Assembly: GCA_903970625.1 (NCBI GenBank)
Contig: CAJCJG010000299.1
Span: forward strand, 1 to 51,110
Length of the DNA stretch: 51,110 nt
Direction: 5' to 3'
DNA from: Solirubrobacterales bacterium 70-9
Lineage (GTDB): Bacteria > Pseudomonadota > Alphaproteobacteria > Acetobacterales > Acetobacteraceae
Positions within the stretch are counted from its first letter, which is position 1. Each line of letters opens with the position of its first letter. Below the pieces are notes generated by a model that was not told the origin of the DNA, did no database searches, and worked only from the letters and a program-made list of their open reading frames with translations. Shown piece by piece: positions 16,402-26,399 of this stretch. A program made the position numbers and the translations under genes.

Positions 16402-17067
16402 ATGTCGCAGCCGTTGCAGTCCGACCCCGAACCCAAGCCGACCGCGCCGCCGGTCGTCGTCAAGAAATACGCCAACCGGCGTCTCTATAACACCGAAAGT
16501 TCGAGTTACATCACCCTCGATACGCTTGCGGAAATGGTCCGCGAGGGGCGGGATTTCGTGGTGTACGACGCCAAGACCGGCGACGACATCACGCGGGGCG
16601 TGCTGACCCAGATCATTGTCGAGGAGGAGAACAAGGGCCGGGCGATGCTGCCGACCGGGTTTTTGCGGCAACTGATCGGGTTCTACGGCGATTCGGTGCA
16701 GACATTGGTGCCCCGCTACCTGGAACAGGCGCTGTCGAGCTTCGCGCGCCAGCAGGAACAGATGCGGCAGGCGGTGACGCAAACGATGGGCAGCTTCTTC
16801 CCGTTCGGGATGGAGGAGGTCGGGCGGCAGAATATGGCGATGATGGAACGGGCGATGAGCCTGTTTTCGCCATTCGCCCCGCGGGTGACGGGAACGGCCG
16901 AGGACGAGGCGCCCGCGCCGGACTCGCCCGCACAGCACGACGAGGTGGAGGCGTTGCGCGCCGAGGTGACGTATTTGCGGACGCAACTCGCCAGCGCCCA
17001 GACCGGCAAGCCCGCCCCCGCACCGCCGGTGCCACTGGCCAGAAAAGTGGCCGGCAGCAAGGACTAA
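16402..17067 (+). CDS. phaR: Polyhydroxyalkanoate synthesis repressor PhaR
   Basis: The 221-aa protein has the PhaR N-terminal DNA-binding domain: VVVKKYANRRLYNTESSSYI, then LDTLAEMVREGRDFVVYDAKTGDDITR. The PHB-accumulation regulatory domain follows (LTQIIVEEENKGRAMLP, LRQLIGFYGDSVQTLVPRYL). The C-terminus is a hydrophobic/amphipathic stretch (FFPFGMEEVGRQNMAMMERA) that may contact granules and a Pro/Ala-rich tail. PhaR represses phasin and pha genes until it is titrated by nascent PHA. It is divergent from the PhaE/PhaC-like operon with a 135-bp shared control region, so direct regulation is likely. Confidence 0.95.
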   Translation: MSQPLQSDPEPKPTAPPVVVKKYANRRLYNTESSSYITLDTLAEMVREGRDFVVYDAKTGDDITRGVLTQIIVEEENKGRAMLPTGFLRQLIGFYGDSVQTLVPRYLEQALSSFARQQEQMRQAVTQTMGSFFPFGMEEVGRQNMAMMERAMSLFSPFAPRVTGTAEDEAPAPDSPAQHDEVEALRAEVTYLRTQLASAQTGKPAPAPPVPLARKVAGSKD

Positions 17068-17126
17068 GCGACGACAGACGGTGCGTGCGTTAAGGGGTCG
17101 TGCGGGAATAGCTGATTCACTTTCTC

Positions 17127-17262
17127 ACCCCGGCGAAGGCCGGGGTCCAGAGCTTGCCCCTGCGAAGGCGCTACGGCCCTCTCCCCCCGCGAAGGGCGGG
17201 CGGAGAGGGAGAAGAAAGCGCCTATGTCAGCGCCCATGGGCCTTCGCCGGAATGACGAAATT
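17127..17262. repeat. Intergenic palindromic repeat element
   Basis: Between the convergent phaR and response regulator genes is a GC-rich block with a perfect 8-bp hairpin, ACCCCGGC (17127-17134) with GCCGGGGT (17139-17146). A second hairpin pairs CCCTCTCC (17177-17184) with GGAGAGGG (17202-17209). The block ends ggccttcgccggaatgac (about 17240-17257). The ccccggcgaaggccggggtc and cgccggaatgac strings are typical of dispersed intergenic repeats in alphaproteobacteria. The hairpins may also terminate transcription from both sides. Confidence 0.65.
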
Positions 17263-17286
17263 GGAGCGTTTCTTCTCGAACAAGCC

Positions 17287-18003
17287 CTAAGCGGCGGCGC
17301 GAACGCCTTCAGGGTCGAGCCGGTAGCCGCCGCCTTCGGTCAACAGCAGCCGCGCGTTGGTGGGGTCGGGTTCGATCTTCTGGCGCAGGCGGTAGATGTG
17401 CGTCTCCAGTGTGTGGGTCGTCACCGCTGCGTTGTAGCCCCACACTTCGTTCAGCAGCACCTGCCGCGCCACCGGCTGGGTGCCGGCGCGATAGAGGAAT
17501 TTGAGGATTGCGGCTTCCTTCTCGGTCAGCCGGATGCGGCGGTTGCGCTGCGGTTCCTGCAACAGCTTGGCGGACGGACGGAACGTGTAGGGACCGATGC
17601 TGAACACCGCGTCCTCGCTGTTCTCGAACATCCGCAACTGCGCCCGCAGGCGCGCGAACAGTTCGGCCAGCCGGAACGGCTTGGCCACGTAGTCGTTGGC
17701 GCCGGCCTCCAGTCCCCGCACGACATCCATTTCGTCGTCCGAGCCGGTCAGAATGATGATCGGCAGCTTCAGCCCGTTGCGGCGCAACTTGGCACACAGG
17801 TCGCGCCCGTCGCCATCCGGCAGGCCGACGTCGAGGATCATGGCATCGAACCGCGCGCCACGCGCCGCAATGCTGGCTTCGGCTTCGGCGGCGCTGCCGG
17901 CCTCGACCGCGACGAACTCGCCGGCCACCCCGAGCTGCTCGGCGAGCATCTCCCGTAAGGCACTATCGTCATCCACAATGAGGATGGGCCGTTCGCCGGA
18001 CAT
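17287..18003 (-). CDS. OmpR/PhoB-family response regulator
   Basis: The 238-aa protein has a receiver domain (residues 6-120) with acidic residues DDD at 11-13, the phosphoacceptor Asp58 in AMILDVGLPDGDG, the Thr in IILTGSDD and the Lys in YVAKPFR. A winged-helix DNA-binding domain (about 130-235) has RIRLTEKEAAILKFLYRAG, then WGYNAAVTTHTLETHIYRLR and RLLLTEGGGYRL. It should act as a transcription factor controlled by phosphorylation, but no histidine kinase lies beside it, so it is an orphan in this window. The DNA-binding half is typical of Rhodospirillales regulators. Targets are unknown. Confidence 0.93.
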   Translation of the reverse strand: MSGERPILIVDDDSALREMLAEQLGVAGEFVAVEAGSAAEAEASIAARGARFDAMILDVGLPDGDGRDLCAKLRRNGLKLPIIILTGSDDEMDVVRGLEAGANDYVAKPFRLAELFARLRAQLRMFENSEDAVFSIGPYTFRPSAKLLQEPQRNRRIRLTEKEAAILKFLYRAGTQPVARQVLLNEVWGYNAAVTTHTLETHIYRLRQKIEPDPTNARLLLTEGGGYRLDPEGVRAAA

Positions 18004-18245
18004 TCCGTTCTTCCTTCGTTTCGCGACTCGGGAGGTAATGCGTTACGGCTCGTACCCGATCACTCACTTTATCGTGGAGATCGTCTTGCCGGTGTTCAAG
18101 GCGTACACATCTTCGCGACGCCCCGCGAATAGCCTGGCTTCGGCAATCGCTGGCCGGTGTGCGGACCGGCCGCAATCCTCGCTCGCGGCGCATTTGTGCG
18201 ATAAGGCGCTCGCCGACCGTGCCTGGACCACCCATTTGTGATGAC

Positions 18246-19415
18246 ATGACGCATGTGACCCCACGAGACCACGCCCTCTCCCGTCTGGCCGCCACGCCGT
18301 TTGCGCCGGGCGTGACGCCCGACCCGCTGGTGCTGCGCCTGCGCGCGGTGCATCGGGCGGTGGCCGACCTGCGACGCGGGACGCCGGTGCTGCTGGAGGG
18401 CGAGGAGCCGCTGGTACTGCTTCCAGCCGAGACAGCGGGCGCGCGGGGGCTTGCGGAGTTCTCCGCCATCGCCGGTGCGTCGCCAGTCTTGCTGCTGGCA
18501 CCGGCGCGCGCCGTGGGCGTGCTCCGACGGCCGGTCGATCAGGGTCTCGTGGCCGTGGCGCTGGCGCTGCCGCGCGGCCTGCTGGACCCGGCGCTGCTGC
18601 GCGGCCTCGCCGACCCGACGGCCGAGCAGTTGTTTTCTCCCGACCCCGAAGTCTGTCAGGCGCCGTTCCTCGCCCCGGCGGCGCTGGCGCTGGTAAAACT
18701 GTCCCGGCTGTTGCCGGCGGTGATCGCGGCGCCCCTGAAACGCGACGCCGCCGAGCGGGCCGCCGACATGTCGCTGCTGGGCGTGCCGGCCGAGGACGTG
18801 CTGACTTACCCGATCCAGATCGCCGCCGGCCTTGTCCGCGTGGCCGAGGCGGAAGTGCCGTTGCAGGACGCGCCGGATGCGCGCGTGGTGGCGTTCCGGG
18901 GGCCGGACGCCGGCATCGAGCATCTGGCCATCGTCGTCGGCCGCCCGGAATTGGCCGCCACGCCGCCGCTGGTGCGGCTGCACTCGGAATGCTTCACCGG
19001 TGATCTGCTGGGCAGCCTGCGCTGCGACTGCGGCCCGCAATTGCGCGGCGCGATCCAGCGCATCGCCGAGGACGGCGCCGGGGTCGTGCTGTATCTGGCG
19101 CAGGAGGGGCGGGGGATCGGGCTGGTCAACAAGCTGCGCGCCTATGCAATGCAGGATCGGGGGCTGGACACGCTGGACGCCAACCGCGCGCTCGGCTGGG
19201 GCGCGGACGAACGGACCTTCCTGGTGGCCGCGACGATGCTGGAGGAACTGGGGCTGCGCGAGGTCCGGTTGCTGACTAACAACCCCAACAAGGTCGCCGC
19301 CCTGGCCGCATGCGGGCTGGTGGTGCATCGCGAGCAGCACTCCTTCGCGCCGAACGGCGTCAACGACCGCTATCTGGCCACCAAGGCTGAACGCTTCGGC
19401 CACATGCTCGGCTGA
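18246..19415 (+). CDS. ribA: GTP cyclohydrolase II
   Basis: The C-terminal 200 residues are GTP cyclohydrolase II, the first riboflavin enzyme. The zinc cysteines are visible in LHSECFTGDLLGSLRCDCGP, followed by VLYLAQEGRGIGLVNKLRAY, LGWGADERTF and LTNNPNKVAAL. The N-terminal part (about 1-185) is not a DHBP synthase domain but the Ala/Leu-rich extension found in alphaproteobacterial RibA proteins of around 380-390 aa. The start is ATG 18246, giving 389 aa; the overlapping ATG at 18241 is out of frame. I saw no FMN riboswitch in the 242-bp gap (18004-18245) separating it from the divergent response regulator. That gap shows no gene. Confidence 0.92.
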   Translation: MTHVTPRDHALSRLAATPFAPGVTPDPLVLRLRAVHRAVADLRRGTPVLLEGEEPLVLLPAETAGARGLAEFSAIAGASPVLLLAPARAVGVLRRPVDQGLVAVALALPRGLLDPALLRGLADPTAEQLFSPDPEVCQAPFLAPAALALVKLSRLLPAVIAAPLKRDAAERAADMSLLGVPAEDVLTYPIQIAAGLVRVAEAEVPLQDAPDARVVAFRGPDAGIEHLAIVVGRPELAATPPLVRLHSECFTGDLLGSLRCDCGPQLRGAIQRIAEDGAGVVLYLAQEGRGIGLVNKLRAYAMQDRGLDTLDANRALGWGADERTFLVAATMLEELGLREVRLLTNNPNKVAALAACGLVVHREQHSFAPNGVNDRYLATKAERFGHMLG

Positions 19416-19462
19416 GTGGCATGTCGCGTGCGTCGCGGGCGGTCGAACCTGAAGAGTGCACC

Positions 19463-19825
19463 ATGTCCGTCACCCTGCCGCCGATCGCGCCCGGCCACGA
19501 CGCGGGCGCCGGGCCCGCGCTCCCCGCCCCGGCGGACTGGGACGCGAGCCATGTCGGCTTCGGCGATGTGCTGGAGGCGCTGAATCCCCTGCAATATTTG
19601 CCGGGGGTCGGCACGATCTACCGGCACGCCACCGGCGATTCGGTGCATCCGGCGCTGCGCATTGCGGTCGCAGGAGCGGCTAGCTTCCTGCTCGGCGGCC
19701 CCATCGGGCTGGCGGTAGCGATGCTCGGGGCGGTCGTGGGCGAGGTGGCCGGGGAGGGCAACCCGTCGCCGGCGACCTTCGCGCAGGCGGACCAAGCCTA
19801 TCGGCGCCTGGCGCGGGACGCATGA
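19463..19825 (+). CDS. Small protein with glycine-zipper-like hydrophobic segment
   Basis: The 120-aa product (ATG 19463, GAAGAG upstream) contains a conserved-looking block GFGDVLEALNPLQYLPGVGT, then IYRHATGDSVHPALRIA. A hydrophobic Gly/Ala-rich stretch follows (GAASFLLGGPIGLAVAMLGA, residues about 73-92), and the protein ends ADQAYRRLARDA. I know this NPLQYLPGVGTIYRxxTGD pattern from hypothetical proteins of Rhodospirillales without a function. The stretch could be a membrane hairpin. Its TGA overlaps the ATG of the L,D-transpeptidase gene (ATGA), so the two are coupled and may share an envelope role. Confidence 0.75.
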   Translation: MSVTLPPIAPGHDAGAGPALPAPADWDASHVGFGDVLEALNPLQYLPGVGTIYRHATGDSVHPALRIAVAGAASFLLGGPIGLAVAMLGAVVGEVAGEGNPSPATFAQADQAYRRLARDA

Positions 19826-20319
19826 CCGAAGCCACGGTGTTTCCCGACGGCCGGCTCGTCCGCGCCGGCCAGATTTATCGTGCGGCGCTCGGGCGCGGTG
19901 GCGTGCGGGCTGACAAGCAGGAAGGCGACGGCGCCACGCCGGCCGGCCTGTTGCCGCTGCGCCGCGTGTTGTATCGCGCCGATAGGGTGGCGATTCCGCG
20001 CGCCGCCCTGCCGCGCGAACCGATCGCCGCCGCCGACGGCTGGTGCGACGACCCGGGCCATCCCGACTACAACCGGCCCGTCCACCTGCCGCATCCGGCG
20101 CGGTGCGAGGAGTTGTGGCGGCGGGACGCGGTGTACGACATCGTCGCCGTGCTCGGCTGGAACGACGCGCCGGTCGAGCGTGGGCGCGGCTCGGCGATCT
20201 TTTTGCACGTCGCACGGCCGGACTATCCGCCGACCGAGGGGTGCGTGGCGCTGGCGCTGGCCGATCTGGCTGCCATTCTGGCGGCTGGCACGACCGCGCT
20301 ACGCGTGATCGCGCCCTGA
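19822..20319 (+). CDS. L,D-transpeptidase family protein (YkuD domain)
   Basis: The 165-aa protein has a minimal YkuD/COG3786 catalytic domain. It begins with a strand region (GRLVRAGQIYRAALGRGGVR, then ADKQEGDGATPAG). The active-site block has a His in IFLHVARPDY and the nucleophile Cys in PPTEGCVALAL, matching the HX(13-17)(S/T)HGChN-like motif. The family cross-links peptidoglycan or tethers lipoproteins by 3-3 linkages. No signal peptide is visible, which is common in this short subfamily but leaves localisation open. It is translationally coupled to the preceding small hydrophobic-protein gene. Confidence 0.85.
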   Translation: MTEATVFPDGRLVRAGQIYRAALGRGGVRADKQEGDGATPAGLLPLRRVLYRADRVAIPRAALPREPIAAADGWCDDPGHPDYNRPVHLPHPARCEELWRRDAVYDIVAVLGWNDAPVERGRGSAIFLHVARPDYPPTEGCVALALADLAAILAAGTTALRVIAP

Positions 20320-20466
20320 GCCACGGCGCATCACGCGGGCGCGAGATTCCTGGCCCGCCGCGTGTTGCGCCATGCCGGGACGCATGGTAGCACCGCGCCG
20401 CTCCGGGGGTTTGCCGGAACGTAACATCGGTCGCGAATGCGCGGCCCCAACAGGGAATTCCCGATC

Positions 20467-21036
20467 GTGGCGTCTGGCGGCACGACAGTTTCAAGCAGCG
20501 GCGGTCTGGCCGAACGCTATGCGACCGCCCTGTATTCCCTGGCCGACGATCAGCACGCGCTGGATCTGGTGGTCGATCAGATGGACGGCCTCGGCCGGCT
20601 GATCGACGGCAGCGCTGACTTGCGCCGCCTCCTGGAAAGCCCTCTGATCGACGTGCAGACTGCCCAGAAGGCCGCCCGCGCAGTGCTGGCCGAACAGGGG
20701 TTCGGCAAGATCGTGCAGGATTTCGTGGGCGTGGTGATCGCCAACCGGCGGCAGAACGCGCTGCGCACCATCGTGCGCGCCTTCGCCGCCCTGGTGGCCG
20801 ACAAGCGCGGCGTCGTCGTCGCCCACATCCAGTCCGCCCACCCGCTGACCGACGTGCAGGAGCAGCAGCTTCGCGCCCGGCTGATCGAGGCGGGCTACGG
20901 CAACGTCGATTTCCACAAGACCGTGGACCCGAACCTGCTCGGCGGCCTCGTGGTGCGCATCGGTGCCCGCCTGTTCGATTCGAGCCTGAAATCGCGGCTA
21001 CAGCGCCTGCAATACGCCATGAAGGGAGCCGCCTGA
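20467..21036 (+). CDS. atpH: ATP synthase F1 subunit delta
   Basis: Subunit delta joins F1 to the peripheral stalk. The family N-terminal motif is [18 protein letters not shown] and the C-terminal one is [20 protein letters not shown], then [20 protein letters not shown] favour the GTG at 20467 (189 aa) because AGGGA lies ten bases upstream; an ATG at 20437 would give 199 aa without a ribosome binding site. It is the first gene of atpHAGDC, and its stop is one base from the atpA ATG. A 100-bp gap after the L,D-transpeptidase gene leaves room for the operon promoter. Confidence 0.93.
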   Translation: MASGGTTVSSSGGLAERYATALYSLADDQHALDLVVDQMDGLGRLIDGSADLRRLLESPLIDVQTAQKAARAVLAEQGFGKIVQDFVGVVIANRRQNALRTIVRAFAALVADKRGVVVAHIQSAHPLTDVQEQQLRARLIEAGYGNVDFHKTVDPNLLGGLVVRIGARLFDSSLKSRLQRLQYAMKGAA

Positions 21037-21037
21037 G

Positions 21038-22570
21038 ATGGATATCCGCCCCGCCGAGATCTCGGAAATCCTCAAGAAACAGATCGCGTCCTTCGACACG
21101 GAGGCCAATGTCGCCGAGACGGGGCAGGTGCTCTCCGTCGGTGACGGAATTGCCCGCGTGTTCGGCTTGCAGAACGTGATGGCGGGCGAACTGGTCGAGT
21201 TCCCCGGCGCCGGCCTGAAGGGCATGGCGCTGAACCTGGAAACCGACAATGTCGGCGTCGTCGTGTTCGGCGACGACCGTGCGATCCGCGAGGGCGACAC
21301 GGTCAGCCGCACCGGCCGCATCGTGGACGTGCCGGTCGGCAAGGGCCTGCTCGGCCGCGTCGTGGATGGGTTGGGGCAGCCGATCGACGGCAAGGGACCG
21401 ATCCACAGCAGCGAACGCCGCCTCGTCGAAGTCAAGGCACCCGGCATCATCCCGCGCAAGTCGGTGCATGAGCCGATGCAGACCGGCATCAAGGCCATCG
21501 ACGCTTTGATCCCCATTGGGCGCGGCCAACGCGAACTGGTGATCGGCGACCGCCAGACCGGCAAGACGGCGGTGATCATCGACACGATCATCAACCAGAA
21601 GAACATCAATCTCAGTGGCGACGAGAGCCGCAAGCTGTATTGCATCTACGTCGCCATCGGCCAGAAACGTTCCACAGTGGCGCAGTTGGTCCGCACGCTG
21701 GAGGAAAACGGCGCGATGGAGTACTCCATCGTCGTCGCCGCCACCGCGTCCGACCCGGCGCCGATGCAGTTCCTCGCGCCGTACACCGGCTGCACGATGG
21801 GCGAGTATTTCCGCGACAACGGCATGCACGCCTGCATCTTTTACGACGATTTGTCCAAGCAGGCGGTCGCTTATCGCCAGATGTCTCTGCTGCTGCGCCG
21901 TCCGCCGGGCCGCGAGGCTTATCCGGGCGACGTGTTCTATCTGCATTCGCGCCTGCTGGAGCGGGCGGCGAAAATGTCTGACGCGTTCGGCGCCGGCAGC
22001 CTGACGGCGCTGCCGGTGATCGAGACGCAGGCGGGCGACGTATCCGCCTACATCCCGACCAACGTGATCTCGATCACCGACGGGCAGATCTTCCTTGAGA
22101 CGGAGTTGTTCTTCAAGGGTATCCGCCCGGCCGTGAACGTGGGCCTGTCCGTCTCCCGCGTCGGTTCGGCCGCGCAGATCAAGGCGATGAAGCAGGTTGC
22201 TGGCCGCATCAAGCTGGAACTGGCGCAGTACCGCGAAATGGCGGCGTTCTCGCAGTTCGCTTCCGACCTCGATGCCTCGACGCAGAAGCTGCTGGCGCGC
22301 GGTTCGCGGCTGACCGAGTTGCTGAAGCAGCCGCAGTACAGGCCGGTGCCGGTCGAGGAGCAGGTGATCGGCCTGTTCGCCGGCGTGCGCGGCTATCTGG
22401 ACGGGATCAACGTCGGCCGGGTCGGACATTTCGAGCGGCAAATGCTGAGCGAAATCCATGCCCGCGAGCCGGGCATTGTGGATTCGATCCGAAAGGACCG
22501 CGAGATCAAGCCGGATGTCGAGAAGAAGCTGATCGCGTTCCTGGACGGGTTCGCCAAGGCGTTCGCCTGA
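21038..22570 (+). CDS. atpA: ATP synthase F1 subunit alpha
   Basis: At 510 aa this is a full-length, non-catalytic nucleotide-binding alpha subunit. The P-loop is [10 protein letters not shown], and other marks are [16 protein letters not shown] at the start, [33 protein letters not shown] and the arginine-finger region [19 protein letters not shown] and on. Together with beta it forms the alpha3beta3 hexamer on the inner face of the cytoplasmic membrane. It is second in the operon, 34 bp upstream of atpG. Confidence 0.99.
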   Translation: MDIRPAEISEILKKQIASFDTEANVAETGQVLSVGDGIARVFGLQNVMAGELVEFPGAGLKGMALNLETDNVGVVVFGDDRAIREGDTVSRTGRIVDVPVGKGLLGRVVDGLGQPIDGKGPIHSSERRLVEVKAPGIIPRKSVHEPMQTGIKAIDALIPIGRGQRELVIGDRQTGKTAVIIDTIINQKNINLSGDESRKLYCIYVAIGQKRSTVAQLVRTLEENGAMEYSIVVAATASDPAPMQFLAPYTGCTMGEYFRDNGMHACIFYDDLSKQAVAYRQMSLLLRRPPGREAYPGDVFYLHSRLLERAAKMSDAFGAGSLTALPVIETQAGDVSAYIPTNVISITDGQIFLETELFFKGIRPAVNVGLSVSRVGSAAQIKAMKQVAGRIKLELAQYREMAAFSQFASDLDASTQKLLARGSRLTELLKQPQYRPVPVEEQVIGLFAGVRGYLDGINVGRVGHFERQMLSEIHAREPGIVDSIRKDREIKPDVEKKLIAFLDGFAKAFA

Positions 22571-22604
22571 GCCACGCGCACGCCAGCCCGACGGAACCGG
22601 AAAC

Positions 22605-23489
22605 ATGCCCAGCCTGAAAACCCTGCGAATGCGGATCGCCAGCGTCAAATCGACGCAGAAGATCACCAGCGCCATGAAGATGGTGGCGGCATCCAAGCTG
22701 CGGCGCGCGCAAACGCAGGCAGAGGCCGCGCGGCCCTATGCCGAGCGGATGGAGCGGATGCTGGCGGCACTCGCCGCCAACGTCGCCGGCAGCCCGACCG
22801 CGCCAAAGCTGCTGGTCGGCAACGGCAAGGATAAAGTGCATCTGCTGGTGCCCGTCACCGGCGACCGGGGCCTGGCCGGCGCGTTCAACTCCTCGGTCGG
22901 GCGGCTGGCGCGCGCGACCGCGCGGCGGCTGGAGAGCGAGGGGAAGACCGTCAAAATCCTTTCGGTCGGCCGCAAGGGGCGCGACTATTTGCGGCGCGAC
23001 TTCGCCAGCGGCATCGTCGGCGATGTGACGTTCGCGGGGCGTAAAAGCATCGGCTTCGCGGACGCGCATGCCATCGCCGAGCGCATCGTGGCGATGCAGG
23101 AGGCCGGTGAGTTCGACGTTTGCACGCTGATCTACAACCGCTTCGCCTCGGTAATTTCCCAAATTCCGACCGAGACGCGGCTGATCCCGCTGCCGGTGCC
23201 GGAGCAGAAGCACGACGAAACCGTCGGCGCCAAGGCGATCTACGAATACGAGCCGGACGAGGAAACCATCCTCGCGCGCCTGTTGCCGCAGAATCTGGCG
23301 ATCCAGATCTATCGCGCGCTGCTGGAGAACGCGGCCGGCTTCTACGGCGCCCAAATGACCGCGATGGACAACGCCACGCGCAACGCCGGGGACATGATCA
23401 AGCGGCTGTCGCAGAACTACAACCGGGCGCGGCAGGCCAACATCACCAAAGAACTGATCGAGATCATCTCCGGCGCCGAAGCCGTCTGA
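22605..23489 (+). CDS. atpG: ATP synthase F1 subunit gamma
   Basis: The 294-aa central rotor shaft has the conserved N-terminal helix [20 protein letters not shown], then [16 protein letters not shown]. The Rossmann-like middle part has [15 protein letters not shown], and the C-terminal helix has [20 protein letters not shown] and [21 protein letters not shown]. Length and both termini are as expected. It couples proton flow through Fo to catalysis in F1. It lies between atpA and atpD with short spacers. Confidence 0.99.
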   Translation: MPSLKTLRMRIASVKSTQKITSAMKMVAASKLRRAQTQAEAARPYAERMERMLAALAANVAGSPTAPKLLVGNGKDKVHLLVPVTGDRGLAGAFNSSVGRLARATARRLESEGKTVKILSVGRKGRDYLRRDFASGIVGDVTFAGRKSIGFADAHAIAERIVAMQEAGEFDVCTLIYNRFASVISQIPTETRLIPLPVPEQKHDETVGAKAIYEYEPDEETILARLLPQNLAIQIYRALLENAAGFYGAQMTAMDNATRNAGDMIKRLSQNYNRARQANITKELIEIISGAEAV

Positions 23490-24950
<1,461 letters not shown>

Positions 24951-24954
24951 GGCG

Positions 24955-25362
24955 ATGCCGGTCGATCTGGAGATCGTCTCGCCGGAAAAGCTGCTGCTGT
25001 CGCGGCCGGTGGACATGGTGGTGATCCCCGCCGCCGAGGGCGAGCTTGGCGTGCTGCCGCGCCACTCGCCGATGATCGTGCTGCTGCGCGGCGGTACGAT
25101 CCGCCTCTACGACGGCGCGCAGGTGGCGGAGCAATTGTTCGTGTCCGGCGGCTTTGCCGAGATCACGCCGGCGCGCGTGACGGTGCTGGCCGACGAGGCG
25201 ATTCCGGTCGCCAGCGTCTCCCGAGCCGAGGGCGAGAAGCGGCTGGCGGCGGCGCAGGCCGACTACGACAGCGCGGACAAGATGGATATTGCCGCCATCG
25301 ACGCGGCAATGGACCGCTTGCAGTCCGCCCGCGCGATGATCGAGGCGGCGCAAGCCGCCTGA
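24955..25362 (+). CDS. atpC: ATP synthase F1 subunit epsilon
   Basis: The 135-aa protein has the epsilon beta-sandwich (DLEIVSPEKLLLSRPVDMVV, EGELGVLPRHSPMIVLLRGG) and a short helical C-terminus (LQSARAMIEAAQ). It regulates F1 by inserting its C-terminal helices into the rotor. It closes the atpHAGDC operon and is followed at once by a GC-rich hairpin. As is usual in alphaproteobacteria, the Fo genes are not in this cluster. Confidence 0.97.
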   Translation: MPVDLEIVSPEKLLLSRPVDMVVIPAAEGELGVLPRHSPMIVLLRGGTIRLYDGAQVAEQLFVSGGFAEITPARVTVLADEAIPVASVSRAEGEKRLAAAQADYDSADKMDIAAIDAAMDRLQSARAMIEAAQAA

Positions 25363-25364
25363 CC

Positions 25365-25384
25365 CGCGCCCGGGTGCGGGCGCG
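25365..25384 (+). terminator. Hairpin at the end of the atp operon
   Basis: CGCGCCCG-GGTG-CGGGCGCG is a perfect 8-bp stem with a 4-base loop, starting two bases after the atpC stop. There is no U-tract afterwards, so it could be a Rho-assisted terminator or an mRNA 3'-end protector. Confidence 0.55.
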
Positions 25385-25513
25385 CCACTGTCTTGATTTC
25401 GGCGGCGTGCCACCGCATGTCCCAGACAATGCAAGATTTTCACGACGGTCGGGCCAGTCGCAAACGGCCGGCCGTCCCGACGGCGCGGGGCTGGCGACGA
25501 TGAAGCACGCACC

Positions 25514-26359
25514 ATGAAGCATTGGCGCATGGAAGAAATGGCCTGGGATCGGTTCGACCCGGCCAAGGTCGATCCCGAATTGGTGCCGTCGATCAAGGCG
25601 GCGGCGATGGTGGAGCGCAACGGGCTGGACTACGCCGCCTATCTGAACGGCGTGTTCGCAGACGACCCGGATTTCCGGCAGGCGGCCGACAACTGGGCGC
25701 TGGAAGAAGTGCAGCATGGCGATGCGCTCGGCAAATGGGCGAGCCTTGCCGATCCGTCCTGGGACTACGCGGCGGCCTTCGCGCGCTACCGCGCGGGCTA
25801 CAAGATCAATACCGAGGCCGACGCCTCCGTGCGCGGCTCCCGCTGCGGCGAACTGATCGCGCGCTGCATGGTCGAGACCGGTACTTCCAGCTTCTATACG
25901 GCTGTGGCGGACGCGACCGACGAGCCGGTGTTGCAGGCCATCTGTCGCCAGATCGCGGCCGACGAATTTCGCCATTTCAAGCTGTTCTACGACCATATGC
26001 GCCGCTACCTGGGCCGGGAAAATCTTAGTTTCCTGCAACGCCTGCGGATCGCGGCCGGCCGCGTGTCCGAGACCGAGGACGACGAACTGGCGTTCGCCTA
26101 CCATTGCGCCAACCTGCCGCCCGAGTTGGCGTTCTCGCATCAGGATTGTCTGGCGGCGTATCTGTCGCGTGCGATATCGTTCTACCGGTATCGCCATATC
26201 GAGCGCAGCATGGGCATGATCTTCAAGGCGGTCGGCCTGCCGCCGCGTGGCAGACTGTCGGGCCTCTCGGCCCGGCTGGCATGGCGGTTCGTCCAGCGCC
26301 GGCAGCGGCGGTTCGCGGCGCGCGCCGGGTCGCGACAGGAGTTTGCGCTCGCTGCGTGA
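25514..26359 (+). CDS. Ferritin-like diiron protein
   Basis: The 281-aa protein has a complete ferritin-like diiron set across four helices: Glu34 (AAMVERNGLDY), Glu64/Glu65 with His68 (ALEEVQHGD), Glu121 (MVETGTSSFY) and Glu151 with His154 (ADEFRHFKLF). That spacing resembles acyl-ACP desaturase-like and rubrerythrin-like proteins. The C-terminus is basic (RFVQRRQRRFAARAG). Diiron proteins of this type oxidise or desaturate organic substrates or detoxify peroxide, and the substrate here is unknown. It follows the atp operon after 150 bp. No ferredoxin gene is adjacent. ATG 25514 lies just after a near-duplicate ATGAAGCA at 25500. Confidence 0.85.
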   Translation: MKHWRMEEMAWDRFDPAKVDPELVPSIKAAAMVERNGLDYAAYLNGVFADDPDFRQAADNWALEEVQHGDALGKWASLADPSWDYAAAFARYRAGYKINTEADASVRGSRCGELIARCMVETGTSSFYTAVADATDEPVLQAICRQIAADEFRHFKLFYDHMRRYLGRENLSFLQRLRIAAGRVSETEDDELAFAYHCANLPPELAFSHQDCLAAYLSRAISFYRYRHIERSMGMIFKAVGLPPRGRLSGLSARLAWRFVQRRQRRFAARAGSRQEFALAA

Positions 26360-26399
26360 CCCGCTAGGCTCGTTTCGGAACGATTGAGAAGGCGTGGCA

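Noticed and set aside
17081-17290. 69-codon open frame after phaR
   Set aside because: It runs through the palindromic repeat element and has no coding character.
18004-18245. Possible FMN riboswitch upstream of ribA
   Set aside because: None of the conserved FMN element motifs could be found in either orientation.
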